Assembly (NCBI GenBank): GCA_027924585.1
Contig: BSBM01001446.1
Coordinates: forward strand, 1,984,001-2,048,000
Source of the DNA: Larix kaempferi
Lineage: Eukaryota > Streptophyta > Pinopsida > Pinales > Pinaceae
Length of the DNA stretch: 64,000 bases
Direction: 5' to 3'
How positions within the stretch are numbered: position 1 is the first letter of the stretch; every line of letters starts with the position of its first letter. Below the pieces are notes generated by a model that worked only from the letters and a program-made list of their open reading frames with translations, was not told the origin of the DNA and made no database searches. The position numbers were made by a program, and so were the translations under genes. Positions 21,790-32,453 of this stretch are shown here, one piece after another.

Positions 21790-22400
21790 ATTCTAGTTGT
21801 AGGCACGCAGGTACACTGTTTGCTCCAAAGAATTCTTCTAGTGTCATGTTTCCTTGTGTATAGTCTGGGTTGAATATTCTTTCCTTAATAACCTGTAGTG
21901 CTTCATTGATACTTGGATGTTCGTCTTCAAAACTGAAATCCTACTGGAAGCTTGTAGTTGGGACAGACCAGTCCGTTGTGCCCCTACACAACTCTAGGTC
22001 TAGGTACCACTTCTTCGGAATCGATTCCTCTAGCGTATGCACAAGTAGATGCACCCATTCTATCTGTGGCCTGTCCACCCAAGCTTGTGAGAAAGCTTCA
22101 ATATGATCCCTTGGATCTGTCTATCCATTATATTTTGTAAAAGGTAGTGTAACCTTCTCAGCAAACCTGATTTGCATGTTAATTCTGCATTGATCCCATG
22201 TTGTCAGTGTCTTCTTATGCGCAACCCACCATCTAGCAGGTGTCTCGCGTAGTGCCATATCTAATGCTAATATGTGGTATTCATCTGCAACTGTTGAAGT
22301 ATATTCTTTGATAAATCAATAAACATTAGATGAACCATCATAGGTAGGGATTGGAGTTACCTCTTTGCCAATCCAGTGGAGCGACTTCGTGATCCACACG
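21790..22400 (-). pseudogene. Element D: two gag/capsid-like domains after the protease
   Basis: The minus strand shows PIPTYDGSSNVY...FIKEYT, ALDMALRETPARWWVAHKKT and QCRINMQIRFAEK (first domain). A second follows: FTKYNG..TDPRDHIEAFSQ, IEWVHLLVHTLEESIPKKWY and [20 protein letters not shown]. These correspond to the two domains at 4590-5160 in element A. The second ends near 21790, where the internal deletion joins it to integrase. Several TAG stops and frame changes are present. Confidence 0.6.
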
Positions 22401-22608
22401 CATCTTTTGGAAGATACTTCATGCAATCTGCTTTGCCAGTTTTCTAGTCCTGCTCCAGAGTCTGAGATGCAAGAGCTGTCATAGTGCTAGATAAGTGTTC
22501 CATCCATAGTTGGATTAATATAGTCAGCAACATTAGTTTTCATCTTGTAATAATGGTCCAAATCTTGGGCTCGAGATTCCTCCTAATCAGTTCAATGTAT
22601 CGTTCACA

Positions 22609-22960
22609 CTACGAGGGGTCTAATGGTGTAATGACCCTGATATCATTGCCTTCAAATATCATTTTCATAGTCCTCAAATAAATAATGGCAGAGTTAGTCA
22701 TTTCCCAATCTATACCCAGCAGCGCTGGATAAGAATGGTTGTCATCTACGATTTCAATCACTTCAAAATCTGCATAGCTGTGCACTCCGTCAATGTCAAC
22801 AATGGTGTTGGGTAACCTCCCCAAAGGTATAACTATCCATTGATTGGCCATTCTTAATTGTAGTGGTGACCACTATAAATTTGGTTTTCCCATTTGATGC
22901 CATGTCTTCTTGGTCAAGACATTTACTTTGGATCCAAGATCAAGAATGATCTCATTCATC
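22609..22960 (-). pseudogene. Element D aspartic protease
   Basis: On the minus strand, ILDLGSKVNVLTKKTWHQMG (active-site D-L-G-S, about 22920-22950) precedes LQLRMANQWIVIPLGRLPNT, VDIDGVHSYADFEVIEIVDD, SYPALLGIDWEMTNSA and RVITPLDP. It matches the element A protease at 3951-4466 block by block. One TAG lies after GKPNL. It would cleave the Gag-Pol polyprotein. Confidence 0.75.
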
Positions 22961-23064
22961 TCGTAGTCCCCAATCTACATAGTGAGCCTCATTTCCCTTC
23001 CTATTCTTTTAGGACTCCGAATATTATGGACTGCGCCATGGGCATCCCCCTTCTCACTGCATGG

Positions 23065-24060
23065 CTAGTACTTCCTAAGTAGTTTTTCAAATTCCATGAA
23101 ATCATCTGCACTCCTTAATAACTTCATGTAGCTCCGTAGGAACTGCGCAACAAAGGTCCCTGTATCTATTGCAGTGTCCATTTGATCATATGCCCCTGGC
23201 ATATCCTCTATTTGTGGTACTTCACTGTGCAACTGGGTTCTCGGTGAAGCGGATGGCGGTGTTCTGAACACATCACGTGCTTCCTCGAATGCTCCCTTAT
23301 TTTTCTGTAAGTCCAGACCAGGTGTTCTCCTAGGATATTTTCTAATCCATACTAGTTCACCAGGAATTTGCTTCGGATCGCGCGTTCCTGAAGTCGAAGC
23401 TTCTACACCTCCATATCTTCCTATATCATCGCCACTGTGTGTTACCACGTTTACACTTAGATCCGCAGGTCTTCTCTTTGCTGTGATCAATTGAATGTTG
23501 GGGTTCGGTGGTTCTATCCTTCTTCGTTTCTGCATTTCTACCTCTAGCATGGGACAGTATTCAATAACATGCTCAAATGATTTACAGTAGTTGCACATAG
23601 TGCATGGGTTTGTACAATATCGAGATACATGACCTGGCTGGACACAGTTATAACAAATTACTTGGCCGCGGCCTATTCCTTGGGCTGGGATGGCATTTCT
23701 TCCTGTCCTGCGGTATCCACCACCATAGCCTCTATATCCTCCCTGATCATAGTGAGCATTGTCTTGTTTTGGTTGATTTTCTTCTTGGACATGGTACATT
23801 CCATCACCTCGCATTGCTTCCATATCTCGCTTTCTTTCATTTATTAGCTCATATGTGCGATAGTTAGATTCATCGTGTCCAATTGATTTACAGAAATTAC
23901 AATATAAGTTTTTTGGTGTTTTTACATCTTTCTGTATTAGGTAATAGTCCTCAAGTCTGTGTCCTCTACTTCTACAGATTTCACACCACGGTGCCTGGTT
24001 CTAATTCATGGGGTTCGGTTCACCACTGTTGAGGTAATCTTGAAATAAGGGGCAATGTCC
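23065..24060 (-). pseudogene. Element D gag: nucleocapsid with zinc knuckles 2-5 and linker
   Basis: Minus-strand coding from the E insertion onward. It starts with the tail of knuckle 1 (HCPLFQDYLN). Knuckle 2 is CEICRSRGHRLEDYY and knuckle 3 CNFCKSIGHDESNY, both with the last Cys replaced by Tyr. A Gly/Tyr/Arg-rich linker (GGYRGYGGGYRRTGRN) leads to intact knuckles 4 (CYNCVQPGHVSRYC) and 5 (CNYCKSFEHVIEYC). From 23530 to 23065 the long linker to the protease is open (EIPGELVWIRKYP-like, Pro-rich). The 3+2 knuckle arrangement is the same as in element A. Confidence 0.75.
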
Positions 24061-24067
24061 TCAATTA

Positions 24068-25008
24068 GAGAAATTTTGAGGTCAAAAAAGGGCCTCAAAA
24101 CAAAGAAAATGTACTATAAAATACAACCAATCACATTCTAGTAGATGACATCATCCCCCTTGGTGAGGTGGCATTGCATGAGTTAAGAATGCTTATTTGT
24201 CAAATTTTCTATGGTGGATGAAAACACATAGTTAACCAAGGTAGTGGTGTAAGTACTTTTAAGTCATAAAGTAAAGTACTCATAATGATAGTATTTTCAT
24301 AAAATAATATTATTGTCATTTTCAAGTAAAGTACTCATAATGAATGTCTTTTCACACTTTCACATAAAATAATATTATTGTCATTTTCAAGTGAAGTACT
24401 CTTAATTAATAAAGAAAGTCCTTTCACATTTTTTTATAAAATAATATATTATCATTTTTATGTATTTAATTTTAAATTATATATTCACTCCATTCTATTT
24501 AATAACATAATGTCAAACTAATAAAGAATAATAATAGATTTAATAAATAATAATAATAATAATAATAATGCAATGTGGATTATAATAATATTATTGACAT
24601 TTTACATGTAAATAAATTATCAATTAAATTACATTATTAAATTCATGAGAAAAATACTAAATATAAAAAGTCAACATAAAATTAACAAAAAAACTCTTAA
24701 AAATGTTTTTTATTATTTAATTTCATTTGCAAGTTCAAGACAAATAAATGTTAAAGGACAATACATTTTTGAGAATTTAAAATGAATCTTAGTCACATCA
24801 ATGTAGACGTATTTTATTAATTTTATTTCTAGTGAATTTTGAAAAGTAACTCAACCATGGTTATTTATATTATGCATAGAAAATAGTGTGGGAGGTGACT
24901 TGTCATATATACCTACCCCATAAAACCCCCAATTCATAATATTTTAATATATCTCATATTTTTGTAGTACATCTCTTAGGAGGCCCTTTTTTGACCTCAA
25001 AATCTCTC
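24068..25008. mobile_element. Small TIR DNA transposon E (MITE-like, possible PIF/Harbinger type)
   Basis: A 941-bp AT-rich insert with near-perfect terminal inverted repeats of at least 29 bp. The left end begins GAGAAATTTTGAGGTC and the right end (reverse complement) GAGAGATTTTGAGGTC. Both continue through AAAAAAGGGCCTC. It is flanked by TTA at 24065-24067 and 25009-25011. A 3-bp TTA duplication is typical of PIF/Harbinger elements. No ORF for a transposase exists. A (TAA)n run lies at 24540-24570. It interrupts zinc knuckle 1 of element D between CTGCKGEGHT and HCP. The empty site leaves one codon more than expected, so the exact ends are uncertain by a few bases. Confidence 0.75.
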
Positions 25009-25011
25009 TTA

Positions 25012-25647
25012 GTGTGCCCTTCTCCCTTACAGCCTGTACAATAGACCTCATGTCTCTATTCACATCTCTTTTCCTTTACATATACCTTGCGATTCTAATG
25101 TTAAGGTGGTCGACTGGTTCTGGATCTGTGACATCCCGGAACTACTCTCTCTAATCGGTGAAGCCTCCAGCTTCATTGCGATCTCTAAGTCCTTTTCTTG
25201 CAATGCAACATTCTGGTGCATCAATGGTTGTCTAATGTGGGACAACAACGTAGTGATGAACCATTCCTGATGTTGTTGCGGAGCTATCACAAAGCTCACT
25301 TGGTCTAACAATGTCTTAAATTTTTGGTCAAATTACCAGACCGTTTCGGTAGGTTTTTGCTTGATTTTCTTTAATTCTGTTATGCACTGCGATTTTGATT
25401 TTAGCTTCTTAAACTCTGCTATGAGTGCAGGCTTAATTTCTGTTAGGGTTCTCGGCTGTGCCTGAGAATATTTAATAAACCAGTGTAATGCTCTATCTCT
25501 GAAAGTAGTGATGCGCTGCGCTCTCTTCACAACATCATCCTGAACTTGCTTTACACTCCATATGGCATCACATAGAAACCAATGCTGATCAGGGTCTTCT
25601 AGACCCATTCCCTTGAATATAGATAGTTTTATATCATTATCTGTCAT
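25012..25647 (-). pseudogene. Element D gag capsid-like domain and start of zinc knuckle 1
   Basis: Minus strand: MTDNDIKLSIFKGMGLEDPD, HWFLCDAIWSVKQVQDDVVK, FRDRALHWFIKYSQAQPRTL, AEFKKLKSKSQCITELKKIK, a stop at W-stop-FDQKFKTLLDQ, then EWFITTLLSHIRQPLMHQ and DLEIAMKLEASPIRESS. It then reads VYCTGCKGEGHT, the first half of knuckle 1, before element E. It aligns with element A 2010-2690. Retrotrans_gag-type fold inferred from these blocks. Confidence 0.8.
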
Positions 25648-25799
25648 TCTCCTTCCTGATTGTGTAGCACCCTGAGTAGTGTTTTGATTCTGTGGAGGGT
25701 TCTAAGCGGAAAAAAAAAGGTATTATTTGGAATAGTGCTGCTTTGCGGGATATTATGAGACCAGGTATTCTGAACTGGAATAGTCAGAGTTGGAATGGT

Positions 25800-26102
25800 C
25801 TAAGCACCCATTCCTACGGTGCTAGCAGTATCGACATTCTGCGGGGTGGGCTGCGCTACGCTCGCAGCAGGTGGGTTTTGAGATAGGGATGGCACGGTTT
25901 CTGCAATCGATGGGTTTTGAGGTGTGATAGGGTGGATGGTGGCTGATGACGACGTGGTCTGATTGTTAAGGTCACATGGGATTTTGGTATCCTGGTGAAG
26001 TCCAGGTCCTCGGGGATTCTTTTCTTTATTAAACTTGTATCTCTTTCCACTTCTTAGATTATGGGTTTCTTCGTCAGAGTCACGAAATATAGTTTCTACC
26101 AT
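25800..26102 (-). pseudogene. Element D low-complexity linker between N-terminal domain and capsid
   Basis: An open frame starting MVETIFRDSDEETHNLRSGK, then a Pro/Ser/Thr/Gln-rich stretch to about 25800. It lies between the conserved N-terminal domain and the capsid domain and is likely a flexible spacer of the Gag polyprotein. No known domain. A frame change is needed to enter the capsid frame. Confidence 0.5.
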
Positions 26103-26640
26103 GACAGATTCAACAATATTACTGCACTCTTAGAACACCTTTCTCAGCTAAAAGCATTTTAATGTTTAGACTAAGGTTGTTCAGGTACTTACCTCTGAAT
26201 CCCTCAAAAAAGTATGCTTCGGCTTGGCTGTAGGATTTTAGCATGTCTACAACAATGTCTATTACGAATCCTTCAAGTATGCTATCAACCCAAAAGTCGA
26301 CAGCTCCCGATAGTGGGCTGTCTATTGCTTTGAGCTACACAGTGATCTCTGGAGTCCACTCTGTAGGTACTCCTCCTTGAAAACAAGTTTTCTTTTCTAC
26401 GAGTCACGAGATCCACTCATGCAGCTCGTTTCCAAATGAATCCCAGAATATCTCATGAATATCTTTCCACAAATATCTGTTCAACCACTGTACGTCAAAG
26501 AGACGTGGGTGTCTGTTCTCTATCTTTGCAAAATCTCTTTTGATCTTATCGTACCAGTCCCAAATCTATTTCTTTTCGAGATGCCAATTGTCTGAACCCA
26601 ATGGGAACTAGTATTCTTCGTCACACATTACTTTCCAAAT
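26103..26640 (-). pseudogene. Element D conserved N-terminal domain upstream of gag
   Basis: Minus-strand blocks WYDKIKRDFAKIENRHPRLF, VQWLNRYLWKDIHEIFWDSF, PTEWTPEITV, FWVDSILEGFVIDIVVDMLK, SQAEAYFFEGFRGKY and LNIKMLLAEKGVLRVQ. They match element A 1145-1612 in order and spacing. Several in-frame TAG stops (for example before IWDWYDK and after TPEITV) sit where Gln is likely. Unknown family. Confidence 0.6.
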
Positions 26641-26662
26641 ACACTATCGCATCACTGGTCTT

Positions 26663-26680
26663 AACCGAGCAACATAACCA
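26663..26680 (-). other. Primer-binding site of element D
   Basis: On the minus strand TGGTTATGTTGCTCGGTT begins 2 bp after the 5' LTR. It resembles the element A PBS (TGGTTTCGTTGTCGG) and, more weakly, the tRNA-Asp PBS. Same position and start as in A. Confidence 0.5.
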
Positions 26681-26682
26681 TT

Positions 26683-28286
26683 TGTTGGCGTATATCTGAT
26701 CTAGAGGTTTCCAATGTAGACCTAGGTACTTCGCGGTTCAAGGAACCAACAAAACCCCTATTCAACGACCCTTTAGGAAATAGACTACGAGCAGCCTGAG
26801 GTCTCACCCGAGGTGAAGCTGAGGGGGTGTTTGCAAAATCATGTTTCCACAACTTGGTGATGCAAGTGTAAAAGGGACGGATGGGCAGCGTGACAAGGGA
26901 CTCTTACTGTGGACAAAAGAATACGCGAAGTCTATACCTCGCATCATATACTTCGGCAAGCTGCGATGCTTGCACAACCAGCGCATCCAAGGTCTGCGTG
27001 GTATCGGGTACTTCCCACGTTACGATGACAAGTTATCAACAACTCATTTCGTAGCGCTCTCCAAGGGGTCAATGCATCGACTAGACCGCACGTCTACTTC
27101 AAGACTTGATCAGTTCTAATCAATCTTACTTAACAATATTTATCCATTCAATAACACTTAGATTATTATATTTATGGTGTATGTAAATGAATGAAACATC
27201 CAATACTGCACGCTCCAACGCTACGCTTAATTACAATACTTAACTATGTGATTATCCAACAGATTCATGCATTCAAAGACTTAGAACTGCTGAATACTGA
27301 ATATTCATCCAAACATGTATTACTTAACATATTATTCCCATCATTCCTATGGCGAATACATACAAAGGCAATCACATAACAGATAACTGCGGGATTAAGC
27401 ATCCATACTAAGCAAATGAACAAGTGTAAATACAAGGAATCACACTACACAAAATTTAACTTGGTTCACCCCCTGGATGTAGGATACGTCCACAAGAACT
27501 ATTGTTAAATTAGTCTTTGGGAAGGGTACAATAGTTCTTAGTCTGTGCACTCAGATGCAGATGCTCTTCTCTCTCAGATAGGTCTCTGCGCACTCAGCTG
27601 CAGAGCCTTTACAATAGCACTAAGCTTAATAGTTGCAACAATATTCAAAGCTTAACAAAAATGAGAGTTCAACAACCCTTTCCCATACAAAATTTCCCTT
27701 ATTTATAGATCATGCTCGTAGGTCATGTCTTTATAGTTTGCAGGAAAAAACCTTTAGGTTTACAAAACTGTCACGGTTTCCCCAAAACTGGACTTCTGGC
27801 ACCTGGTAGAGAATATTTCATCGTGGCGGTCTTCCACGCATGCTTCACATCACTATCGGCCTTCCTGTTGTGTGCATGCCAAAAGGTCTCTTTCACCAAG
27901 CGATTCTTCCTCTTACAGTTTCGTGCGACTGGTTCAAGTGGTGGCATCTTCTGCGTGTGCGACCAGTCACTTTCTTCCCGATTTGCTCCTGCTCGGCACT
28001 TAGCACTCCTAGAGCATCTTTACCAAAACTAGACCATCGACGGTCTAATCGAAACACGTTCCATTCTCCGTCCAACACTTTGGTTTGCTAGCATATCGTG
28101 GACTAGACACTTTGCGACACCGCCTCCTTGCAATACTGATCCTCGCAGCTTCCTCCAGCACTGAACTGCATGCAACTTTGCAGCATCCAAAACTTGTACC
28201 AAAATTACTATTATCTGAACTACGCTCAGCTTGCAGTTCCAAAATCTTTCTTGCTCAAAATTGTCCCACTTGGGCCAGGCCTAATA
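26683..28286 (-). repeat. 5' LTR of element D
   Basis: A 1604-bp copy of 16015-17627. The plus-strand right end reads GGCCTAATA where the other copy has GGCCCAACA, two transitions. Minus-strand TATAAATA at 27700-27707. It is followed by the TSD GAGGT at 28287-28291. Confidence 0.88.
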
Positions 28287-28291
28287 GAGGT

Positions 28292-28427
28292 TGAGGACCT
28301 AACTTCTAGAGAGTTTTGTACCATTTCAACCCTCCTCTTACTAGACCCAACAATCCATTACTGGTACCTACAGGATTTCAACAACCTGAGTACAGTGCGT
28401 ACTTGTTTACACTTGGTTACACCATGA
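28292..28427 (+). CDS. Element B small ORF upstream of gag, 3' part
   Basis: Continuation of the ORF starting at 15881: EDLTSREFCTISTLLLLDPT, then WYLQDFNNLSTV, ending at TGA 28425-28427. The stop overlaps the gag start as ATGA. The frame is open from the D junction to this stop. Function unknown. Confidence 0.4.
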
Positions 28428-30310
28428 CCAACCCAGGAGATGAGTAGGGAGTTCCTCAAACTCCCACAAATTCTATGTCTACAAGGATTGTTAATCCTTC
28501 TTTCACAAACACTGCCACATCGATTTCATTGCAGATGTCTTCTACTTCAACTCAATCCTTTAGTTTTAATGCTGGTACTCTAGGCATGCCGAGCTCACTA
28601 GCTTCAACATCTGCCTCAGTTTCTACCCCTACTTTTGGACCGAATAATGTCCCTTTGAAAGGGATACCTGCAGTAAATTTCACTCAGTCTCCTGTTACAC
28701 AACAATTCCAGGGTGTAACTCAAACTATTTCTTCCACTTTCGTTATAGGATCGATCCCTTCTGCATCTATTCCTGTTATGGGTACGATGATGGCACTGTC
28801 TGTTACTACTATGCCTGGATTTAACCCCTATGCAGGTTACAATGTTAATCCATCAAATATACCTGCAGGGAGTATCCCTTTCTCTTTGTTTGATAGAGGA
28901 GGGTGTAATATTATTAATCCATAATACGGTGGGGTTAACAACCAACCGTAATGGACCACTGCCCTGAGAAGTAATTCGCCTTCTTTTGGGTGGAGTAATT
29001 TTAATGCATTCACTTCACAACCGATGGCTGGGGGCAACCCCAACCAATAGTACATGAATCAGGTAGTGGGAAATACCCAATAACAGGTTCCAATCTATCA
29101 AATGCCATCAGCATGACCGCATTTACCATTTCTGGCAACTTTGAACTTGCCAGATCTTTCGAAACTCACAAACGACCCCATGCGCCATGATTCTGCATGG
29201 CCACCTGTTTCCACTAAGTTTCCCTCAAACATCCCGAAGTTTGAAGGTAAGACTAGCGAGGACCCCGGTGACCATGTGATAACTTTTCATCTCTGGTGCT
29301 CCTTGAATTCGCTGAATGATGACTCCATCAGGTTGAGGCTCTTTCAAAGAACTTTGACAAGTGTCGCAACCAAATGGTATATTGAATTGTTAGCAGCTGC
29401 TTATGGAACCTTTTGGGATCTAGCTACTGTTTTTATGAATCAATTTCAACTTCTTGTCCAGTACGGCACCAGCACAGACCTTCTGTCGACCTTTCGACAG
29501 AACAAAGCCACTCATCTATCTGATCACATTCAGGAGTGGAGAAGGAGAAAGAGGATCATTAAAGATGACATCCCTCCATCATTTTTAATAGTGGTATCTC
29601 AAATCACTCTATCCTTACATTTCTAAGGAAGCTGCAACTTTAGGGGTGTCCTCCGAAGAGGAAGCCATTTTGAGAACGTAGCAGCTTGACTCGGTATATG
29701 CTTAGTCTGGGCTCTTATACGAGATTATTCCTGATGCGCCAAGGTCTAACATTGACTTAGGTAAACCTAAACCTGGACCACATGCTAATGGAATTGCGGG
29801 TTCAGTAGACTCTGCAGTGTTTGATTCCTTAACAAAGGAAGTTCACACCTTGTCAGTCAAACAATCTGCTGCAGAAGTAACTTCTATTGCATCCTCCCCT
29901 TCAACAAAAAAATCTGTACAACAAGTACAGACAAACCAAAAGGGCCCTCGGCAACCCAACAACAAAAGAAAGGGAAAAAAAGGGGAGGGAAACCAACAAA
30001 AGCCCAAAAACACACAAAATGCGGAGGTGGGTAAAAAGCAAAAAAGGAAAGTGAAGTTCCCTTTCAAGCTATGTCAAGAGGACCAGCTTACCCATCAATG
30101 CCCTCTAATGAAAGAAGCCCAGAAGCTGATTCGTAAAAAGAAACTAGTTTTCTTAAAAGACCCTTTCCCTCATGGACAAAGTTCAGCTTCTGGAACCTCC
30201 AACGCTGGGGGCACCTCTTGTGCCTCAGCCGATCAGTCTTTTATTAATATGGTTAACTTGGATGCACTTTTACAAATGCGTGCAAGAAACTATACCCCTG
30301 ATTTGTAGCA
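28424..30310 (+). pseudogene. Element B gag (Tat/Ogre-type capsid and zinc-knuckle remnant)
   Basis: The ATG at 28424 opens gag (MTNPGDE, stop, GVPQTPTNSM...). A Ser/Thr-rich amino part (28475-28924) precedes the capsid domain at 29141-29626. That domain has FPSNIPKFEGKTSEDPGDHV, then LRLFQRTLTSVATKWYIELL and the WDLATVFMNQFQ block, typical of Tat/Ogre gag. A frameshift near 29610 shifts the rest to another frame: SKEAATLGVSSEEEA, a Lys-rich basic stretch (29930-30060), and LCQEDQLTHQCPLMKEAQKL. The last is a degenerate knuckle lacking the first Cys pair spacing. Several TAA/TAG stops (28922, 29050, 29684) interrupt it. It would form the particle and bind RNA. Confidence 0.8.
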
Positions 30311-30356
30311 CAAGGATAGAGATGTTCATGAGTCTTCCACTCCTCTCCACATACCA

Positions 30357-30896
30357 GTGGATCCGCTGTCAAAGATCCCGAAAGGTGTCTTAAAATGGGA
30401 TGCGCACAATCCTAATGCACGGGTTGCTGCCATCTACAATGTTGTCGAAGATCTAGCCCAAACCCCCTGTGCCATGTCCACTTTGGAAGTCTTGCAAAGA
30501 TGTCCATTGCAACGCAATGCACTTTTGGCAGCGATTGGGAGCATGGAATCATCCAACATGACTGCTCGATTTGATATGAATGATATCAAATACTAGTTGT
30601 CGTATCACACCGCTCTCCAGATAGAGGTAGTTCATGGTCCTAAAACCATTGGATGAGCTATTGTAGATGAAGGCGCATCCATGTGCGTAATGTTCATTTC
30701 TTGTTGGAAAGATTTGGGATCACATGAGTTAGCCCCCTCAAACACACTGCTTATTACTTTTGATGGTAGAACCTTCCGTCCAGACGGAGTTTTACCATCA
30801 TTTGAAATCGAACTTGCCAATAAGAAAGTAGCTGTAGAGGTTGAAGTTCTGGATGCTCCACTTGAATACAACATGTTGTTAGGGAGGAGCTAGACA
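30357..30896 (+). pseudogene. Element B aspartic protease and preceding linker
   Basis: The frame continues with DPLSKIPKGVLKWDAHNPNA and PCAMSTLEVLQRCPLQRNAL, the usual Ogre/Tat pre-protease segment. The protease follows: AIVDEGASMCVMFIS (active-site D, then E-G-A-S in place of the common T/S-G-A), FDGRTFRPDGVLPSF and EVLDAPLEYNMLLGRSW. The VDEGAS variant is normal for this lineage. One TAG lies after the first segment (near 30595) and one ends the frame at 30892. Confidence 0.75.
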
Positions 30897-30938
30897 TATG
30901 CAATGTGAGCCATTCCATTGGTCGTTTTCTGAGTTGTA

Positions 30939-31745
30939 ATGTTCCCTCATGAAGGAAAGATTGTAATAGTCGATCAACTTTCGTTCTCTCAGAGAAACAA
31001 CCAGACTTCGCCAGATTCACCAATTCCATTGATTGATCAGTCTCACCCAGCTTGTGACAGTTTGGGAGTAGGACTTTATCGGTCATTAATGGGCACTTTC
31101 GACCTTCCTGCTCCTGCCCTGTTTGTTGGTTTTGAAGAATTTTCATCTTCCGAGACTTTCACGGTCGGTTTAACAACAGATCCGCAGATTCTCCCTACTA
31201 AATCAGAACCAATTGTGCCCCAATCGGTTGCAGAGATGGCCTACTTAGATTTACAACATACTGCAATAGAACATATCATGACTCCATTGGTATCTACAGA
31301 ATCAGATATGGAATATGCACCTGCATGGTCGCTCAACTCTACCCACGCTTTTGATTGTCTAGACATAGTTTTTCCTTCTGATGAAGCCATTTTGGAAGCT
31401 ATGATGGGCCTGAATCACCCTTGGGAACATTTGCACCCCAGGTCCTATTTACTTCCTGTCCTAAACTTGATAGAGAGAGGTGAGTTTTCTACGAGACCCG
31501 GTGAGAGTGTTGATTTTTCCTCTATCCCTTCTACTTCACAAGCTGTTTATGCCAAAGGGAATATGGTGAATATATCTAGAACCATCCCGATCAACATTTT
31601 CACCGAACCTGGGGTCACAGAAAATATTTTTATTGGAGTAGACTGTTCTCTTGAAGAGATCATTCTATATATCAATCTTTTTAAAGAATTCCATGACATC
31701 GTTGCCTTGTCTTACGAGGAGATTCTAGGCATCGAACCTACTTGA
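30939..31745 (+). pseudogene. Element B protease-RT linker and first residues of RT
   Basis: A 268-codon open frame with little recognisable structure until its end. SLEEIILYINLFKEFHDIVA and SYEEILGIEPT match the sequence just before the fingers of Tat/Ogre RT ('FAWSYEEMPGIDP'). It stops at once with TGA (31743-31745), and no RT follows. This marks the 5' edge of the missing pol segment. Confidence 0.65.
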
Positions 31746-31862
31746 AGAAGTACTACGCTTAAGCATCTATGCTTTTTCATGTATTATAGCTGTACATTTT
31801 GTAGAGTTAGTTTTGTTTACGGTTGTAGTTACGTCTTATGCATCTATTTCTTTGTGTTTCAG

Positions 31863-32262
31863 ATGTCAACTGAAAACTTTATAGGGTTTTCTAATGGCGC
31901 TAGTCACCACACCCGTAAGTTGGCTGCGACTGCTTGGGTTATTTACTCACAAACTGGCCAACTGGTTTCTTCGGGAGGGGTTTGTTTAGGTCCCACAATG
32001 AATAGTGTGGCTGAATACAGTTCAGTCATAGAGCTACTCCGAGATGCTCTGTTCCATGGCATTTCACATTTGGAGGTATGGCTCGACTCATAGTTAGTTG
32101 TATTTCAGTTAATGGGTGTTTATTAGGTTATAGATTCTACTTTGCTACGTCAGTTTTTGCGCATTAAGCTGCTCGAGAGATAGTTTGATTATATCACATA
32201 TCAACATATTCCAAGGAACTTGAATGCATTAGCTGATTCATTTGCAAACTATGTTTAGATTG
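31863..32262 (+). pseudogene. Element B archaeal-type RNase H remnant
   Basis: After a region with no coding, a pyrimidine-rich stretch ending TTGTGTTTCAG (a possible splice acceptor) leads into MSTENFIGFSNGASHHTRKL. Next come NSVAEYSSVIELLRDALFHG, LEVWLDS (then TAG) LVVFQLMG, and IPRNLNALADSFANYV. This is the second, archaeal-type RNase H typical of Tat/Ogre elements. The first catalytic Asp is Asn (FSNGAS instead of FDGAS), while the Glu (AEY) and later Asp residues (LDS, ALAD) remain. It is inactive and follows the protease-RT linker with no RT or Ty3-type RNase H between them. Confidence 0.7.
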
Positions 32263-32453
32263 GGATTTGCATCATTCACACACATAATAATTCATGCATA
32301 AAACACAATAATACACATGTAAATAACCGATAATGTATATATATCCATATCAAAAAAAATATGAGTTTGGGTCATAAGTCTATCACAGAGTCATGTCATA
32401 AGATACAAATTTGGGCTCGATGGCCTAAAAAATATACATAGAATATCCTTCTC
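32263..32453 (+). other. Spacer between archaeal RNase H and antisense gene in B
   Basis: About 190 bp, AT-rich, no coding. Integrase would be expected here in a complete Tat/Ogre element and is absent. Confidence 0.5.

Larger units (their letters stand above)
16015..28286 (-). mobile_element. LTR retrotransposon D (Ty3, related to A), non-autonomous, carrying E
   Basis: A minus-strand element of 12.3 kb (11.3 kb without E). Its LTRs are 26683-28286 (5') and 16015-17627 (3'), and TSD GAGGT lies at 16010-16014 and 28287-28291. It sits inside the small ORF of B. The order on the minus strand is: N-terminal domain, gag, five knuckles, protease, two gag-like domains, C-terminal part of integrase, then a long accessory ORF region. 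RT, RNase H and the first part of integrase are missing, with a junction near 21760-21790, so it could not move alone. Its domain plan and sequence match element A, but its LTRs are twice as long. Confidence 0.9.
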
